From NCBI GenBank assembly GCA_023313575.1, contig JAJTTP010000002.1, positions 2,170,001 to 2,234,000 on the forward strand: a stretch of 64,000 nt of DNA, written 5' to 3'. The notes under the pieces were generated by a model. That model had not been told where the DNA came from and made no database searches. It saw only the letters and a program-made list of their open reading frames with translations. The position numbers were made by a program, and so were the translations under genes. Each line of letters opens with the position of its first letter. Positions within the stretch are counted from its first letter, which is position 1. The DNA comes from Eutypella sp. D-1. Its lineage: Eukaryota; Ascomycota; Sordariomycetes; Xylariales; Diatrypaceae. Positions 46,401 to 58,366 of the stretch are shown here, one piece after another.

Positions 46401-49361
46401 CTCCTCACGCAGCTGGAGTGTAACGCCGCCGTCGCCTTTAGTAAGACAATCTAAGTCCTGCGCGCCGTGGCTCCAAATCCGTACCTTAGCCGCAGCCAGG
46501 GGTGCTGAACGCGTTGGAACCAACGGCATCTAACTAGGACGACGCCCTCTAGAGAACTAAGATCCCTATGTCGTGGCTCGGACAAATCACAGAGGTCTAT
46601 TGGCCGCGGCCGTAGCCTCCCCCACGGTCATCTTGTTCAGCGAGCGTTCCGAGTTGGGCCGTAACATAGGCCCTTGCCGTGGATCACGCCGCGCCGCCTC
46701 GCATTTATAGACACGGGGGAGTCATCGTACTTAAGAACTTGGCGTAGAAATTTTAACTGCAGGATCAGACGGCTAAACTGCAATGCTTTTCCCAATTTTC
46801 TTCTCAAACCAGATTTTACCCACGCCCACACCAGCGACCAGCAACCGAAAAGAAAGAAGAAGAGAAATCATCAGGGTAGGGGGAGGCCCCAAGTCCCAAG
46901 GGGGAGGGAAGAAGAAGAAAAAAAAATCCTGCAATTTTGTGGTCGGGCCAAATGTCCAAAGGCGGGTCCCCGAGTTGCCGCGACCCGGTTGCCCTATCCG
47001 GCGCGACATCGGAACATGGGTGCGCGGCTATCATCACCCAGATTGTTGTCTTGATAGCGCTCTGTTGGGCTGCCAGGCCCGCCCGCTAAGGAGTTTGTTG
47101 CCCTCTTAGTGGTGAAGGGTAAGGGAAAAGAAAAGAAAGAAAAAGAAGAAGAAAAAAATACCGCGCTTGATAAGCAACTGTCTGCCGGATTGAAGCCATT
47201 CGCCAGGCAAAGTGGAGTTGATATTGTGATTTTTTTCCCTGAGTGAGTTTCGGGCGCTTGGTTGCGGAATGGGCAACCCCCCTCCACCTTTCAAAGTCCT
47301 AGCTAATCCATCCTCGGTACCAAGCAAGAGGTGCGAACAAGGCTCAGCTGAATTCTGCAAAATCTCGCGAGGCTGCGCAGAGCCTGTTTCTGGTTTCGCC
47401 AGCCTTTACCAACTACGTACGCCTTTGTGCGAAATGGATGGACGAAATTCTACGTTATTGCCACAACCTAAGCTCGCCATCTCCAGTACGATAGGGATAT
47501 AGCCCCCCCTCCTGTGCGGGATGAATGGACGGGTAGAATTCAAGCTCCTCCCGGTTGACTGCAATGCCACCAGGCATCATCCGCAGAGAGGAGGCGTTTC
47601 TCTCATCGCTGTTGAAGAGCGCCTGCTGTTCGTTCGTCCCTGGCCCCTGCCAGGCCGGACTGGCGCAGCAGCCACACCAAAGATAGGGGGTTTGACTTCA
47701 TATGCGTCTAAGTAGTGAAACTTCCGAACCGGGGGACCGACGAGCACCGGGTTGCCGCTGTCTTTGCGGGTTGGCTATTTACGAGAACTCCCCGATCCAG
47801 CATCAAAACACGACGAGCCTTCTACCGTAGTAGCACTGCCTGCGAACGACCTGATATCCCTGACCCTGACCGAACCCATCCCCCTTCGCTTCGCCTCGCG
47901 CCTTGTATTGTCACAAAGGTCCTCCTCAGAGTGAAAGGTGCCATGGGCAGGTCGTGTTGTATTCGAGACAATGGCTTTGTCAACACGCAAGTCCGAACGC
48001 ACGTTAAACGTAGAGCGGGTCGGGCGTAGAGGTGAATCAGGGCGCAGGTAAGAGTTCCTGAGCAATACCCAGGCTTCGACACATTGTCGTAGCAGATGGA
48101 AGCCAATCATCCACTGAGTAAAATTCCGTCGATGCGGACTTGAAGAAGCCGACCTCTCGCTTTTAGCTATAGACCTGCCACTATACTTCTGAGATGAGAC
48201 GACGTAATTGTCGGCGGGAACTTCAGCGGGCCCCGTTCGATGACGTACTTTATTCTTGGTCTTGAAGTGCTTGTGCTCCTCTCCATTGAATGTCACTCGC
48301 TTGGTTTGGAATATGTTTCTTCTAGGAGGCGTGACATGCTTGCAGGCACTCCTCTCACACAGCGGCCTGGCCAACTTTTCAAGAGAGGCACAGATCACAC
48401 GGGGACGGCAGCAACTACTACGAGCTGGCCTGCCTATATCCGCAGGGACTTTAGCCTGGGTGTAGTGAATCTTATGTGGGAGCCCCTTTTCGTCTAAGGG
48501 CACCCGACAGTCGCAAGGTGAACATAAGAACTAATGAGCACTGACGATAGCATCACACATAGGTAGTAGTTGCAAATTGAATAAAAAAAGAGAGGATCCC
48601 GTACTCTTCGTAAAGAACATGGGCCATAGCGGCTAGAGTAGGCATCGGCGGAGCAAAATCTTCGTCTCATCCATGAAAATGCTGGGTTTCCTACGTCAAC
48701 ATGCGCATGTTGAAGGGACGTGACCACCACTGGGGGGCTTCTGCGCACGTACGGACCCTATCCGAAAATTTGGATCACGAGCCGGGCCTTCTCATCTTGC
48801 CCCTGGGCGCTTCGAGAGTCCTAGGGGCTACATCTGACGGGAAGACGGCTCAATAGAGATCCTTGGGACCGCACAAAGCGCTATGCGTCTGCGGTACGGT
48901 ATGCCATCCAGGGGAAGCAAGAGTAATTGCCGTATCGTCAACTGGGAATCAGCATCGCGGTTCCGTCCGCCTACGCACGGCTTAGCTTTTTTTGGGTATG
49001 AAGGTATCCTTCGAAACGAACATTCGAGAACATGGCGACTGTCTAGAGGGAATATATACTCGCACCTGAAAGCTCGTACGGGAACCGAGTAATATCCCCA
49101 GGAAGTGATGCTCTTAGACTTGAAGGAGTAAGTGGTTTTCTGTTCCAAAGTGGTACCTAGATGCACAATTTCAAATCGAGTATTGTTCATGGAATTAATG
49201 AACCCGGCAATATCCCCCCATTTCAAAAGAACAAGAACGAGAGGGATAACGCCTGCTGCCTTGATCTCAAATTTCATCAAGAACAGCGAGACTAGGACCC
49301 AGAGCCAAATACCAGCGAGCCAGAAACTACACCACATACACACAGGAACACCCACCCCCTC
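40475..49361. other. Large gene desert, 8.9 kb, rich in TACCTAGGTA palindromes
   Basis: No supportable gene between the caspase-like and Luciferase-domain genes. From 41.3 to 44 kb the DNA is saturated with TACCTAGGTA, GTAGGTA and CTACCTA elements. From 44.3 to 48.8 kb there are only biased or GTG-initiated frames. A 169-codon ATG frame at 48828-49337 (-) with a hydrophobic start is the best unproven candidate. Confidence 0.5.
41285..43960. repeat. Tract of dispersed TACCTAGGTA-type palindromes
   Basis: Many perfect or near copies of the palindrome TACCTAGGTA and its half-elements TAGGTA/TACCTA, for example near 41344, 41785, 42826, 43304 and 43943, in non-coding DNA. Copies are not in a fixed phase, so this is a dispersed motif field and not a tandem satellite. 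The same motif appears upstream of other genes in the window. Confidence 0.7.
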
Positions 49362-50291
49362 TCACATCTCCTCTGGGACGACGACCTTCCCCTCCCATCC
49401 ACTAGCAGCAGCGACGAACCTAGCGCTGGCGAGCAGGACGCGGGACCAGAGAGCAAACTCATCGTCGTCGCGGGGGGCGTAGACAAAAACGTAACCCCAG
49501 GGCAGGGGCCCGCGGCCGCCGCTGAGGGGGTGTCGCTCGGCCCAGCCGCGCGCGATGAGCGTCTCGGCATCCGCGAGGGACAGCACGAGGTGCGCGCTGC
49601 CCTCGCCGTGCGGGTGCGCGAACTCGCCGCGCAAGCCCCACGCTAGCCCCGCGACGCCCCGGCCCCGGCCCCGACCCCGCGCCCCCGCACCCCCGTCCAC
49701 TAACCACAGCGCCCCGTGGTGTCGCCCCTCCGCCTTTGACGGCGCTGTCTTGAACGCGTCCGGGTTCGCGCGCGCCAGCGCCTCCATGCACGCTACCTGC
49801 CGCGCCCGCAGCCCGGCGCCATCGCCGTCCGCGATCCCCTGCGTCATCTGCCGCTGCGGCGCGACGAAGGTGGGGACGTCGGGGCGCGGGCCCGCGCGGT
49901 ACGGTAGTTTCGCCCCCCCTTCTCCACCATCGAAATACGACACGAAGGCCTCGGGGCCGTATAGGGGCTCTAGGGTGGCGCGGTCGTAGGGCGCGGGCAC
50001 GCGGGTGTCGAAACGCGCCAGCGGACGCATTAGCGCGTTGACCAGGTACCCGAGGGGGTTGTACGGCAGGCCGCCCGCGTCGAGCGCCAGCCATGCCCGG
50101 TAGTTCGCCGCGGCGCGCCATAGCAGGAGCGGCGCTACTCTGATAGTGGCGGCTGCCACCGCGACCCGCGCCGCTAGCGCCTTGTTTGCGCGCAGCGCCG
50201 AGGCCGTCGTGGTAATGATCGCGTAGGTCGGCGTGTCGGGCCCCGGCTTGAAGCTGCGGACCAGCGACGGTAGTCTTTCCCGGAGCGACAT
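49362..50291 (-). CDS. Luciferase-domain (fungal) protein
   Basis: Single exon, 309 residues. The 'Luciferase domain' family is named from sequence databases; its activity in fungi is unknown to me and light emission should not be assumed. Seen: an N-terminal hydrophobic, Ala-rich stretch (about 35-70, LAARVAVAAATIRVAPLLLW) that could be a membrane anchor; PYNPLGYLVNALMRPLARFD; and the C-terminal core GEFAHPHGEGSAHLVLSLAD, AETLIARGWAERHPLSGG and LPWGYVFVYAPRDDDEF, with the conserved HxHxxGSxH-like and GWxERHPL elements. A Gly/Arg-rich insert (GAGARGRGRGRG) precedes the core. It is strikingly GC-rich (roughly two thirds GC by eye) against an AT-rich neighbourhood, but its frame is clean and the ATG context normal, so it looks functional. 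Confidence 0.85.
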   Translation of the reverse strand: MSLRERLPSLVRSFKPGPDTPTYAIITTTASALRANKALAARVAVAAATIRVAPLLLWRAAANYRAWLALDAGGLPYNPLGYLVNALMRPLARFDTRVPAPYDRATLEPLYGPEAFVSYFDGGEGGAKLPYRAGPRPDVPTFVAPQRQMTQGIADGDGAGLRARQVACMEALARANPDAFKTAPSKAEGRHHGALWLVDGGAGARGRGRGRGVAGLAWGLRGEFAHPHGEGSAHLVLSLADAETLIARGWAERHPLSGGRGPLPWGYVFVYAPRDDDEFALWSRVLLASARFVAAASGWEGKVVVPEEM

Positions 50292-52288
50292 TATGGCCTC
50301 GTACAGGAATCGACCGGTCCGATTAGCTGATCTGAGTATTTGTGTTTCTTTTTTCCCAGGTGAGGACGCGGTGATGATAGCATGCTGCTGACAGCGCGTG
50401 GGCTGAGTAGCGGTGTCGGCGTAAGAGCTAATTATATATAGGTATCGAAACGCTAGGTACAGCCGTAGTCCGTAGAGAGGCTAATATACTATGCGGGATA
50501 TCGTGCCACCTCCGCGGCGCGGATCATGTCATCGGAGGCCGGAATCGTCTGGTAGCGTGCATCCTTCGCTCCTTCAGCCGGCTGCCGGCTTACCGAAAAT
50601 GAATAGGCTTACAAGGACTGTGTCGCTTCGAAATATTACTCAGTCGGATATTCCCGGAAGAGCGGCATTTACGTGTCGAGATCTGATCGCCGCTACTATT
50701 CAGTTCGCTACATAAGTATTGAGCTTACATAGTACGTTTAGGAGTCGGGCAAACGGTGGTCACGATTCTTCATTGAGACCGGTGATGTGTGGGGCCGCGT
50801 CGTAAAATCGACGTCGGGGTCGGGATTCGGCTTTGCATACCGGCCCGGTCGGAGGACGACTAGGCTTCGGCTAGATAACTTCATTGATTGAGGCACAGCC
50901 GCCCTATGAGAACCCTGCGCGACTATATATGTTTGCATTCAGCCCCTTGCGACATACTGTAAGATCGCCGATTCGTCCGGGAGATAGTCCTGCCTATCTC
51001 CCTTCTTTTCCATCTCATTTTCTCAGAGCCAATACCTACTACCAACGTCGTCTATTCATTTGAAATTACGTAGTTTGAAGATGCACACGAAACTCGTCGC
51101 TTACGCTTATGCACTTATATCCATGTCATCCTCAGGGTGTCAACTAATGAGGCCAAATCAAGTATCCAACGTGCATCCTGTTGTTACTCGAGAGAACTAT
51201 AACGCTAAGTAGTAAAATCGATCAAGTACGAATCCGACTTGATAATACAACGCCCTGGTACTACCTCGGCATTTGGCTGTTTAAGGTGAAGCCTTGATCG
51301 GGATTGTATATCCATGGATCTACTCAGACGCTGGTACCCTTCAGCCTCTGATGCAGTTTCTCCTTTTAAAACTGACACCGGCGCGCCATTTTAGACAACT
51401 TAGTATGAGGCGCAACTTGTTATGTCAAGCTATGGAATGATAATCGATGATAATATCTGCCACCATTGAGCACTTCAATGCTCAGGAATCGCAGTCCGTG
51501 CGCCCTTTCGAGATGCTGCAGATAAGACCGGGCTTTATACGGAAAGCCTTAGGGGGTTGGTTATAGCAGCATGCAAGTCACACCGGGTCTGCCTACGTAG
51601 TGTGTAACTACAGTTGAACCTTCAAATTCAGATGAGGCAACAAAGTCAGAACCACATATCGATTCGAAAGTACCTAAGTAGGTATATTGTCGGAGAGCAA
51701 AGAGTGCAAGTGATTGTTGGCCTGGAAGAAAAGCTGGGAAAAGGGGTTCTACATTTTGCCTAGAAGTAGGTACGTACTATCTTAGAGAGATAGCGTGTGA
51801 CATTCACAGCTCAATGGATGCCTGCATGTGGGTAAGGTAAGTGGAGTCAAATGGGTGTAGTGGGGTCTGGTTACCACGGAGCAACGGGTAACAGCACAAT
51901 TTAGGACAATTTAAGGACAAGGCAATTAACGAGTACCTAAGTACCTCAGGTGTTTATGTTTACATCTCAAATAGGTAAAGCTCCATGTGACTTTCTGTAA
52001 GGTCCCCCCCAAGCTCCCCCGGGCCAATCCCTTTTTCCCATTCCCTTAAAAAGCTTTGGTGAATAATTCCGTACAACCAACCAACCAACCAAACAACAAT
52101 CAACCACCTACACCTATAACATCAATCAATACATTGGGTTTGTAAGGTTTGTCATCTTCCTTTTCGCGTTCATCGCATTTCCCTCTTCTACACTACTTGT
52201 TTCTACTTTACTTCCTTACTCCGCCTATCCTACCATTTACATCATATCATCGAATCATCAAGAATCACCAAATCAACATATCATCATC
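50292..52288. other. Divergent spacer, Luciferase-domain / BRCT genes
   Basis: 2.0 kb between starts. The last 300 bp before 52289 are pyrimidine-rich with repeated ATCATC and CAACCAAC stretches, typical of fungal promoters and leaders. No gene or RNA seen. Confidence 0.5.
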
Positions 52289-55200
52289 ATGGAGGATACA
52301 CCACCGAAGCGTATGACGCGCGCCAGAGCCGCTGCAAAAGAAGCTGCAACTGCCACCAAGCCTACCAAGTCTACTAAGGTTGCAGCTACTACTGCTTCTA
52401 CTACCACCACAAAAGCTACAACAACCACCAGGACCACCAAAACGACAAAAGCCAACACTGCAACTACGCCTACCGTCGCGTCTGCTGCTCGTGCCACCTC
52501 TAACAAGCGGAAAACGAGATCAGATGAGGAGCCAGAGGAACCAGTTCCGCAACAGAGCACCATGAACAAACCGCCTGCACGTGTTCGGGGGCGACCAAAG
52601 AAGGTTGCTAGCGAGCCTGTGTCTGAGCCAGAGACCGAGCCTGAGACTGAAGCTGAAGAGTCATCAACCACCAAGACGCGCACGACGCGTGGCCGGACAA
52701 AGAAATCGACTGCGGAGCCCGCCAAGGCAGAACCTTCCAAGACGACGCGTACCAGGGCACGCAAGACCGCGACTGAAGACAAGGCTGCCGCTTCATCTGG
52801 GTCCTCCGAGCCCGCCAAGAAGGTTGCCCGAAGGCGGGCTGCGACAAACGTCAAGGAGCCACAGGGAACAATCACCACAACTTGCTCTACCAATCCGACG
52901 CCGGGCTTGAAGTCGGCCGTTTCCAGACCCGCATCAAGGGTCAACGGCGTCTTGAAGAAGACAGTCACATTCCAAGAACCTGAGAAGGAGAACAGAGTAC
53001 CGGGTGCCGCTACCAAGGCCAAGGACAAGACCGTCGAGACGGCTACTGGCATGCGAGCCAAACCCGTGCGGAAGCCGGCCGCGGGAGGTAGAACGACTAG
53101 GGCTAGCGCGAGGTCCGCGCCGAGCACGACTGAGGATAAGAACCAAAAGTCGCCTTTGAGCCCGAAGAAGGATGGACACAACATCCCCATGTCAAGAGAC
53201 ACCGACTCTGATGATGAGCTCGCGACATTAGAGAAGACTCCTCTCAAGCCACTGTTGAAGAGCCCCATCAAGGGAGCCCCCAGAAGGATTGAGCCCGATA
53301 CGGGCAGCGATGAGTTGGGCGAAGACGACGAACAAGCGTCGGAGCCTCCCACAGCCGTCCTCGCCAGCCCAGTACGCAGACCTCCGCCTTCACCATACAA
53401 GGACTCGATGAAGTCACCCGCCAAGAGAGTGGATGCCATCCCGTCCTTGATCATGTCAGCCACCAAGCAAGACTCCCAGTCATTACAATCCCCCTCCAAG
53501 GCCACGATGCTTCAGTCACCCGCGAAGCGGCCCCCTATGCAAATTAAGGCACTTCAGCCCCCATTCGGTATGGAGGGCTCAGAAGCCAAGCAATCACCGC
53601 TCAAGATGTCTCTGCTCCAGTCGCCGGCAAAGCGTCCCTCATCGCCCGTCAAGATGCAATCGCTGAATGATCAACCGCCTAGACTTCTCTTTGGCGCGAA
53701 GTCGTCACCTGTCAAGGAAGAGCAGTTGGCTGAAGATCCCCCGCAAGACGTCTCGGAGGAGATTCCACAAGAGGTTCCTGCCGATGTTACCAGCAATATT
53801 CCCGAGACGGAAACCAAGGTCGAGACCGAGGCCGAGACCGTGGCGGAGACCGTGGCGGAAGAAGTCCCTGTCGCAGAAGAGTTCAATTTTGAGTCACCTC
53901 TTCAGCTCGAGTTCCCGGGTCGCCTCTCGGCGGTTCTGCCTCGGCACGCTGACCCTGCTCTGAAAGAGAAGCCCCGTCCGGCTGAAGATGCTGTCGTTGG
54001 ACAGCAGTCGTTGACTGGGATGATACAGCTAACATCAGTCCAAGAGGGAGAGGTTCCTATCAAGGCTACAGAGCCTGTCGATGATGCGATGGATTTGGAC
54101 GAGCTCGAGGATGCTGACGCCGTAGCTCCAAGCCCAATCAGGACCACGCCCCCACCTCAATCCCCCTCAAAGGTGGTCGACCAGCAAGCATGGGGTCTTC
54201 GGGCCAAGGACCTGAACGATCAGTGTATGTCAGACTCAGAGGATGAGCTTGCATCCAGTAGCAAGGTGGCGCTCAAGCATCAGGAGGACATGACGTCCAG
54301 CTTTAGCGCTCTCCCTGCGACGCCTACGCCTGCCGGTATGAAGACTCCTAAGAATGGTCTCCCTTCAAGCGCTGTAAAGGCTGCGAGCCGAGCTATTAGA
54401 TCGGTCTCGAAAAGTACTACAAAGCTTGCCTTTACTCCATTGGCGATGCAGCTGGGCGAGTGGAAGGCAACAAGCCCCTTGAAGCGAAGTACCGGTGACC
54501 AGAGTCAGGCATCTACGCCGACCAAGGAAGGTGTCGATGGCAATTCTCTAGTTCAGGCATTCTTCGATGACGAGATGAGAATACGTGATAAGGCGGAGTC
54601 CGACCTAGAACAGCTGCTCATGGATGATATTGCTGCCACGTACGAGGGCATCCATCTCACGACTGTAAACATCGAAGGCAGCGAAGAAGCCGAGATATCT
54701 TTACTAGATGAAGCTGGCGTGAACTACATAGCTGACGGAGCTCCCCACGACGATTCCATTTCAGACGCTAGTCAAGAGTATGGTGACGAAAATGCTGTTC
54801 CCATCGACCCTGCATTGTTGAACTCTACAGTTGGACCCCGAAACTCTAATCTACCTCCCATCACCCCCATGCGGCCCACTTCCAATCGGAATTTCCACAC
54901 TGTTTCCAAGGTTCCCTTGAAACCAGCAGACGATTCGCCGCCGCGGACACTCAGGAATCGTTGCGCTAGTGCATCGAAGTTACCCCCACAAAGACCCCTA
55001 GGCCATTCCAGGAACGCGACAGTCACTTCGTACGTCCCTACAAAGGACTCTTCCAAGATGGATATCGACGGCCAAGATGGTGAAGGGGCTTCAGAGAACC
55101 CCCCTGTGACGCCTGCTCAGTCGGACGTCTGGTCTGCAATTGGCACCCCCGCGCGGACGCCTCGCCGCGACCTTAACCCGGCGCTGCTTCGTGGTGCGGT

Positions 55201-56266
55201 CGTGTTTGTCGACGTGCATACCAGTGAGGGCGCGGATGCCAGTAGTGTCTTCATCGAATTGCTTAGCCAAATGGGTGCCCGCTGTGTCAAGAGCTGGCCG
55301 TGGAACCCAAACACCAGCGCCGATGTTAACGGTGCTGATCCAGCGACGGCAAGTTCCAAGATCGGCATCACCCACGTCGTCTACAAGGACGGTGGCAAGC
55401 GGACCATGGAGAAAGTCCGCGAGAGTAACGGCGTCGTCCAGTGCGTCGGCGTCGGATGGGTCCTTGAGTAAGTCCAAACCCGGCGTAAATGACACGATTA
55501 TCTGTAGCGTGTATGCTAACCCACATTTCTCTGTAGTTGTGAACGTGAGAACCAATGGTTAGACGAGGCCCCGTACTACATTGACACATCGCTTGTCCCC
55601 CGCGGTGGGCGCAACCGCCGCAAGAGCATGGAGCCTAAGGCGCTCGCTAACTTGAACGGCACTCTCGTCACGCCGATGAAGAATAATGCGGGCGCCACCG
55701 GTGCCCCCGCTCAGTCGCGCGAGTGCCAGACTGCGCCCAATCATCACGCGGGCGGCAGCCGTCGCCGGGACAGCACACTCTGGATGCGCTCGCCAGAGGG
55801 TACGACAGGCGATGATTTCGACTCGGAGCAGCAGGGCGATCAGCAGCAGCATAACTGGGACGATATGCTCACGCCAGTGCCCAAGACCCCCGCGCCCGAG
55901 ACCATTGCTCAGTTCGCCATGAACATGGACTTCACGCCGGAGACTCCGGCGCCCAACGGCGGCTCTGTCATGGGCTACGGCGACTACGGCGACTACGACG
56001 AGCTGTCGGCGTCTCCCGGTGGTCCTAGCGGCCAGGACCGCGAGCAGCTACTAATGCGCACGTGCCCGCCCAAGCAGCAGCAGCGCGTCATGTTCACGCC
56101 TAATGCCAACGCCGCTGCCGACGACGATGTCCTCGCCGCCGGCCACGGTCCTAACCACACCAGCCAGAGGGACCAGAGCCTCTACATGCGTCTCATGGCC
56201 GCACGCCGCAAGAGCCTCCAGTTCGCTCCCAAGATCGCTAGCCCACTGTCTAAGGCTTGGCAGTAA
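52289..56266 (+). CDS. Large BRCT-domain protein with AT hook, KEN box and SP-K repeats
   Basis: Exons 52289..55467 and 55537..56266, 1302 residues. Probably a nuclear chromatin or DNA-damage factor; the single BRCT with a long disordered N-terminus recalls microcephalin-like proteins, but orthology is not established. Seen: Thr/Ala/Lys-rich basic start; RVRGRPKKVA near 97-106, an AT hook; EKENR near 232, a KEN-box degron; repeated SPIK/SPAKR/SPSK/SPLK motifs (residues about 320-480), likely CDK sites; an acidic/Glu region near 490-540; ESPLQLEFPGRLSAVLPRHA; and a BRCT domain near 970-1090 with VVFVDVHTSEGADASSVF, LLSQMGARCV, ITHVVYKDGGKRTMEKV and VGVGWVLDCERENQWLDE across the join. The intron (GA|gtaagt .. 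ctgtag|T) sits at the classic W-V-L-D-C position. Residues 1090-1302 are disordered with VTPMK and TP sites. Confidence 0.9.
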
Positions 56267-57660
56267 GGTGAGCGAGCGGTCCCTTTCCCTGGCCTGCCGC
56301 ATGATATGGTGTTGTATTACGACAAAAAATGGTCCTCATCGCATTATCCGGTTGGTCGTTGGTTGTATGGTTCAGATTATTGCTTGGTACTTGTCTGTTT
56401 TATCTGTTATTTCAATGGCGTTTTTTCCCCCTGTGCCCCGTGGGAAAGGGTCCCGGGACAGCGGATGGGAAGGGAGTTACAAGGACATCGAAGGTCTCAC
56501 GGATGGATGGCTGGTCGGACGGCTGGGTGGAAGGAACACTTTACGGATGGAGTTTTTAGAGGCCTATTCTGCATTTGCACCTGCATTACAATATCCAATC
56601 GTTTTTGTTCGCAACTCCCAGACCTCACCTGGGTCATGTTCGCTCACCTAACACTTCCCACGCACCCCTTCATAAGATTATGGTGGGTGTGCGGAATGTG
56701 CTGTGCTTTGTATGTGTGCACTTAGCTTACGTACGTACTTGCCTTTGCCTGTACATGTTATGTCCCGTGTCTGCTGTCGCGGTTTTTGCTGTTGGCAGAC
56801 GTAGAGAGGTAGATGTACATAGCCCTGACGATGCTGTGGAATGTGATTCGATACCAACAAATTGCTGTATTTATCTTCGTTCCTCCGCGTGTGGCTCCGC
56901 CCCTTTCTTCTAAGCAAGAGAGAAGGGGAGAGTGAGAATGGAAAGGTAAGAGTTGGTGTGCACTCATGCATACATGCATGGTGAAGAGGTGAAGTGTACC
57001 CTTCCTTGAATGCCATGGTCATCTCCCGCGATGGATATCCTATTCCTGGTAGGTGGTTGGCGGGGTCGTCTGATAAATGTAAGCCCATATATATATATAT
57101 ATACAGAGAGCAAGACTGCAACTGGCCTAAAGTCTATATCTATACGGGTGCATATTACCTTGAATAGCGTAAGTAGACAGTGCTTCTATACAGCAGGGCA
57201 GACCATCTATCTCTGTCCATCTTGTCCTTCTGTCCTATGCACGTACCAATTCGCCAGCCCAAACAGGGTCGGTAACATCGTCCGGTAGACGTACATATGT
57301 GCTTGTCGCCCATGGAGTGAGGTTGATAATGCCTTATATACTGTGATGTCAAACTTTCTCCTCATTGTATATATACGGTCCCAAATCATACAAGGCTGCC
57401 ACAGCACACCCCCTTCCCCCATCCCCTTCCCGGCTGTGTCGTCGTGCACAACCCGGGGCCGCCAGATAGATAGATGCTACTATCTGCCTATTACATAGCT
57501 CTGATCGAAATAACCACTTCTCCCCTCGGCCCGGACCAGGCCTGACTGACTCGACTCGGCCGACATCTAGAACCCCCCTATGCATCCGGAAAGCCTATTG
57601 CGCTATATCCGTAAGTGACGGTGGGCGAAATGGACTCTTGTCCCCGTCATTTGCATCACC

Positions 57661-57679
57661 ACACACACACACACACACA
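57661..57679. repeat. (CA)n microsatellite
   Basis: Nineteen bases of AC repeat in intergenic DNA. Confidence 0.88.
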
Positions 57680-58000
57680 TATACATATACACACCACAAC
57701 CACCAGATCTCGGCTGCTAACACGACACAGCGCAAAACGGCCGTCATTTTTTCTACGCAGCCGGCCGGCCGACCGGCGGTGTGAGTGATCTAACCTTCGC
57801 AACCCGCCTGTTTATGCGGATGAGATGTCGCCGTATCGTATCGTGTCGTGCCGTGTGGTATTTCCCTTCCATAACGACCCCCCTTCCCCCTTATTGTCCT
57901 AACAACCGTCGTCAAGTCCCTCCCCTCCCACCGTTCTCGTCCACTCCGTCTCATTCACCCCTTGCCATATGATAGATACATACATGGGGTGGGTTATCAT

Positions 58001-58020
58001 GTCGTGTCGTGTCGTGTCGT
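58001..58020. repeat. (GTCGT)n microsatellite
   Basis: Four perfect GTCGT pentamers; a degenerate copy lies near 57838-57855. Confidence 0.88.
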
Positions 58021-58066
58021 TTTGTGTAGTAGTTAGTAATAATACCCCAGAATATGAAGGGGTCCT

Positions 58067-58083
58067 GGGGGGGGGGGGGGGGG
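58067..58083. repeat. Poly-G run
   Basis: Seventeen consecutive G, the longest homopolymer noticed in the window, in the 3' flank of the zinc transporter gene. Confidence 0.9.
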
Positions 58084-58366
58084 AGACTAAATAAATAAAG
58101 ACATGAGACGGAATTGAGAAGGAGAATAAGCTAAAAGCTCGAATTTTAAACAGAATAATAGAGCGGGGAAAAAAAATTAAAATCGAAAGATTAGGGGGAA
58201 AAGGGGGATAAACGCTCGTTTGATTGATGGTGATGGTACAGAAGAATCATTTCTATTATTTTGTTTTATCAAACCAACCGAACCTAAATCAAGGTATCCC
58301 CGGACGCCGCCGACCGCAAAAGTATCTACCGGATTTTAACTCCCTACCCTAACCCTACCCCTTTAA

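Larger units (their letters stand above)
56267..58366. other. Convergent intergenic region, 2.1 kb
   Basis: Between the BRCT gene (+) and the zinc transporter gene (-). Contains (CA)n at 57661-57679, (GTCGT)n at 58001-58020, a 17-base G run at 58067-58083 and a telomere-like ccctaccctaaccctacccc near 58343-58362. No gene seen. Confidence 0.5.

Noticed and set aside
47775..48503. 242-codon minus-strand open frame
   Set aside because: It begins with GTG; its first ATG leaves about 110 residues with no domain, and no splice chain extends it. Expression data would be needed to revive it.
52273..53505. 410-codon open frame antisense to the BRCT gene
   Set aside because: It mirrors low-complexity Thr/Ala/Lys codons of the sense gene; the product is Val/Leu/Ala-biased with no family features.
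56103..56651. 182-codon frame overlapping the BRCT gene end
   Set aside because: Its first part is the BRCT C-terminal exon in another frame; the rest is 3' flank.
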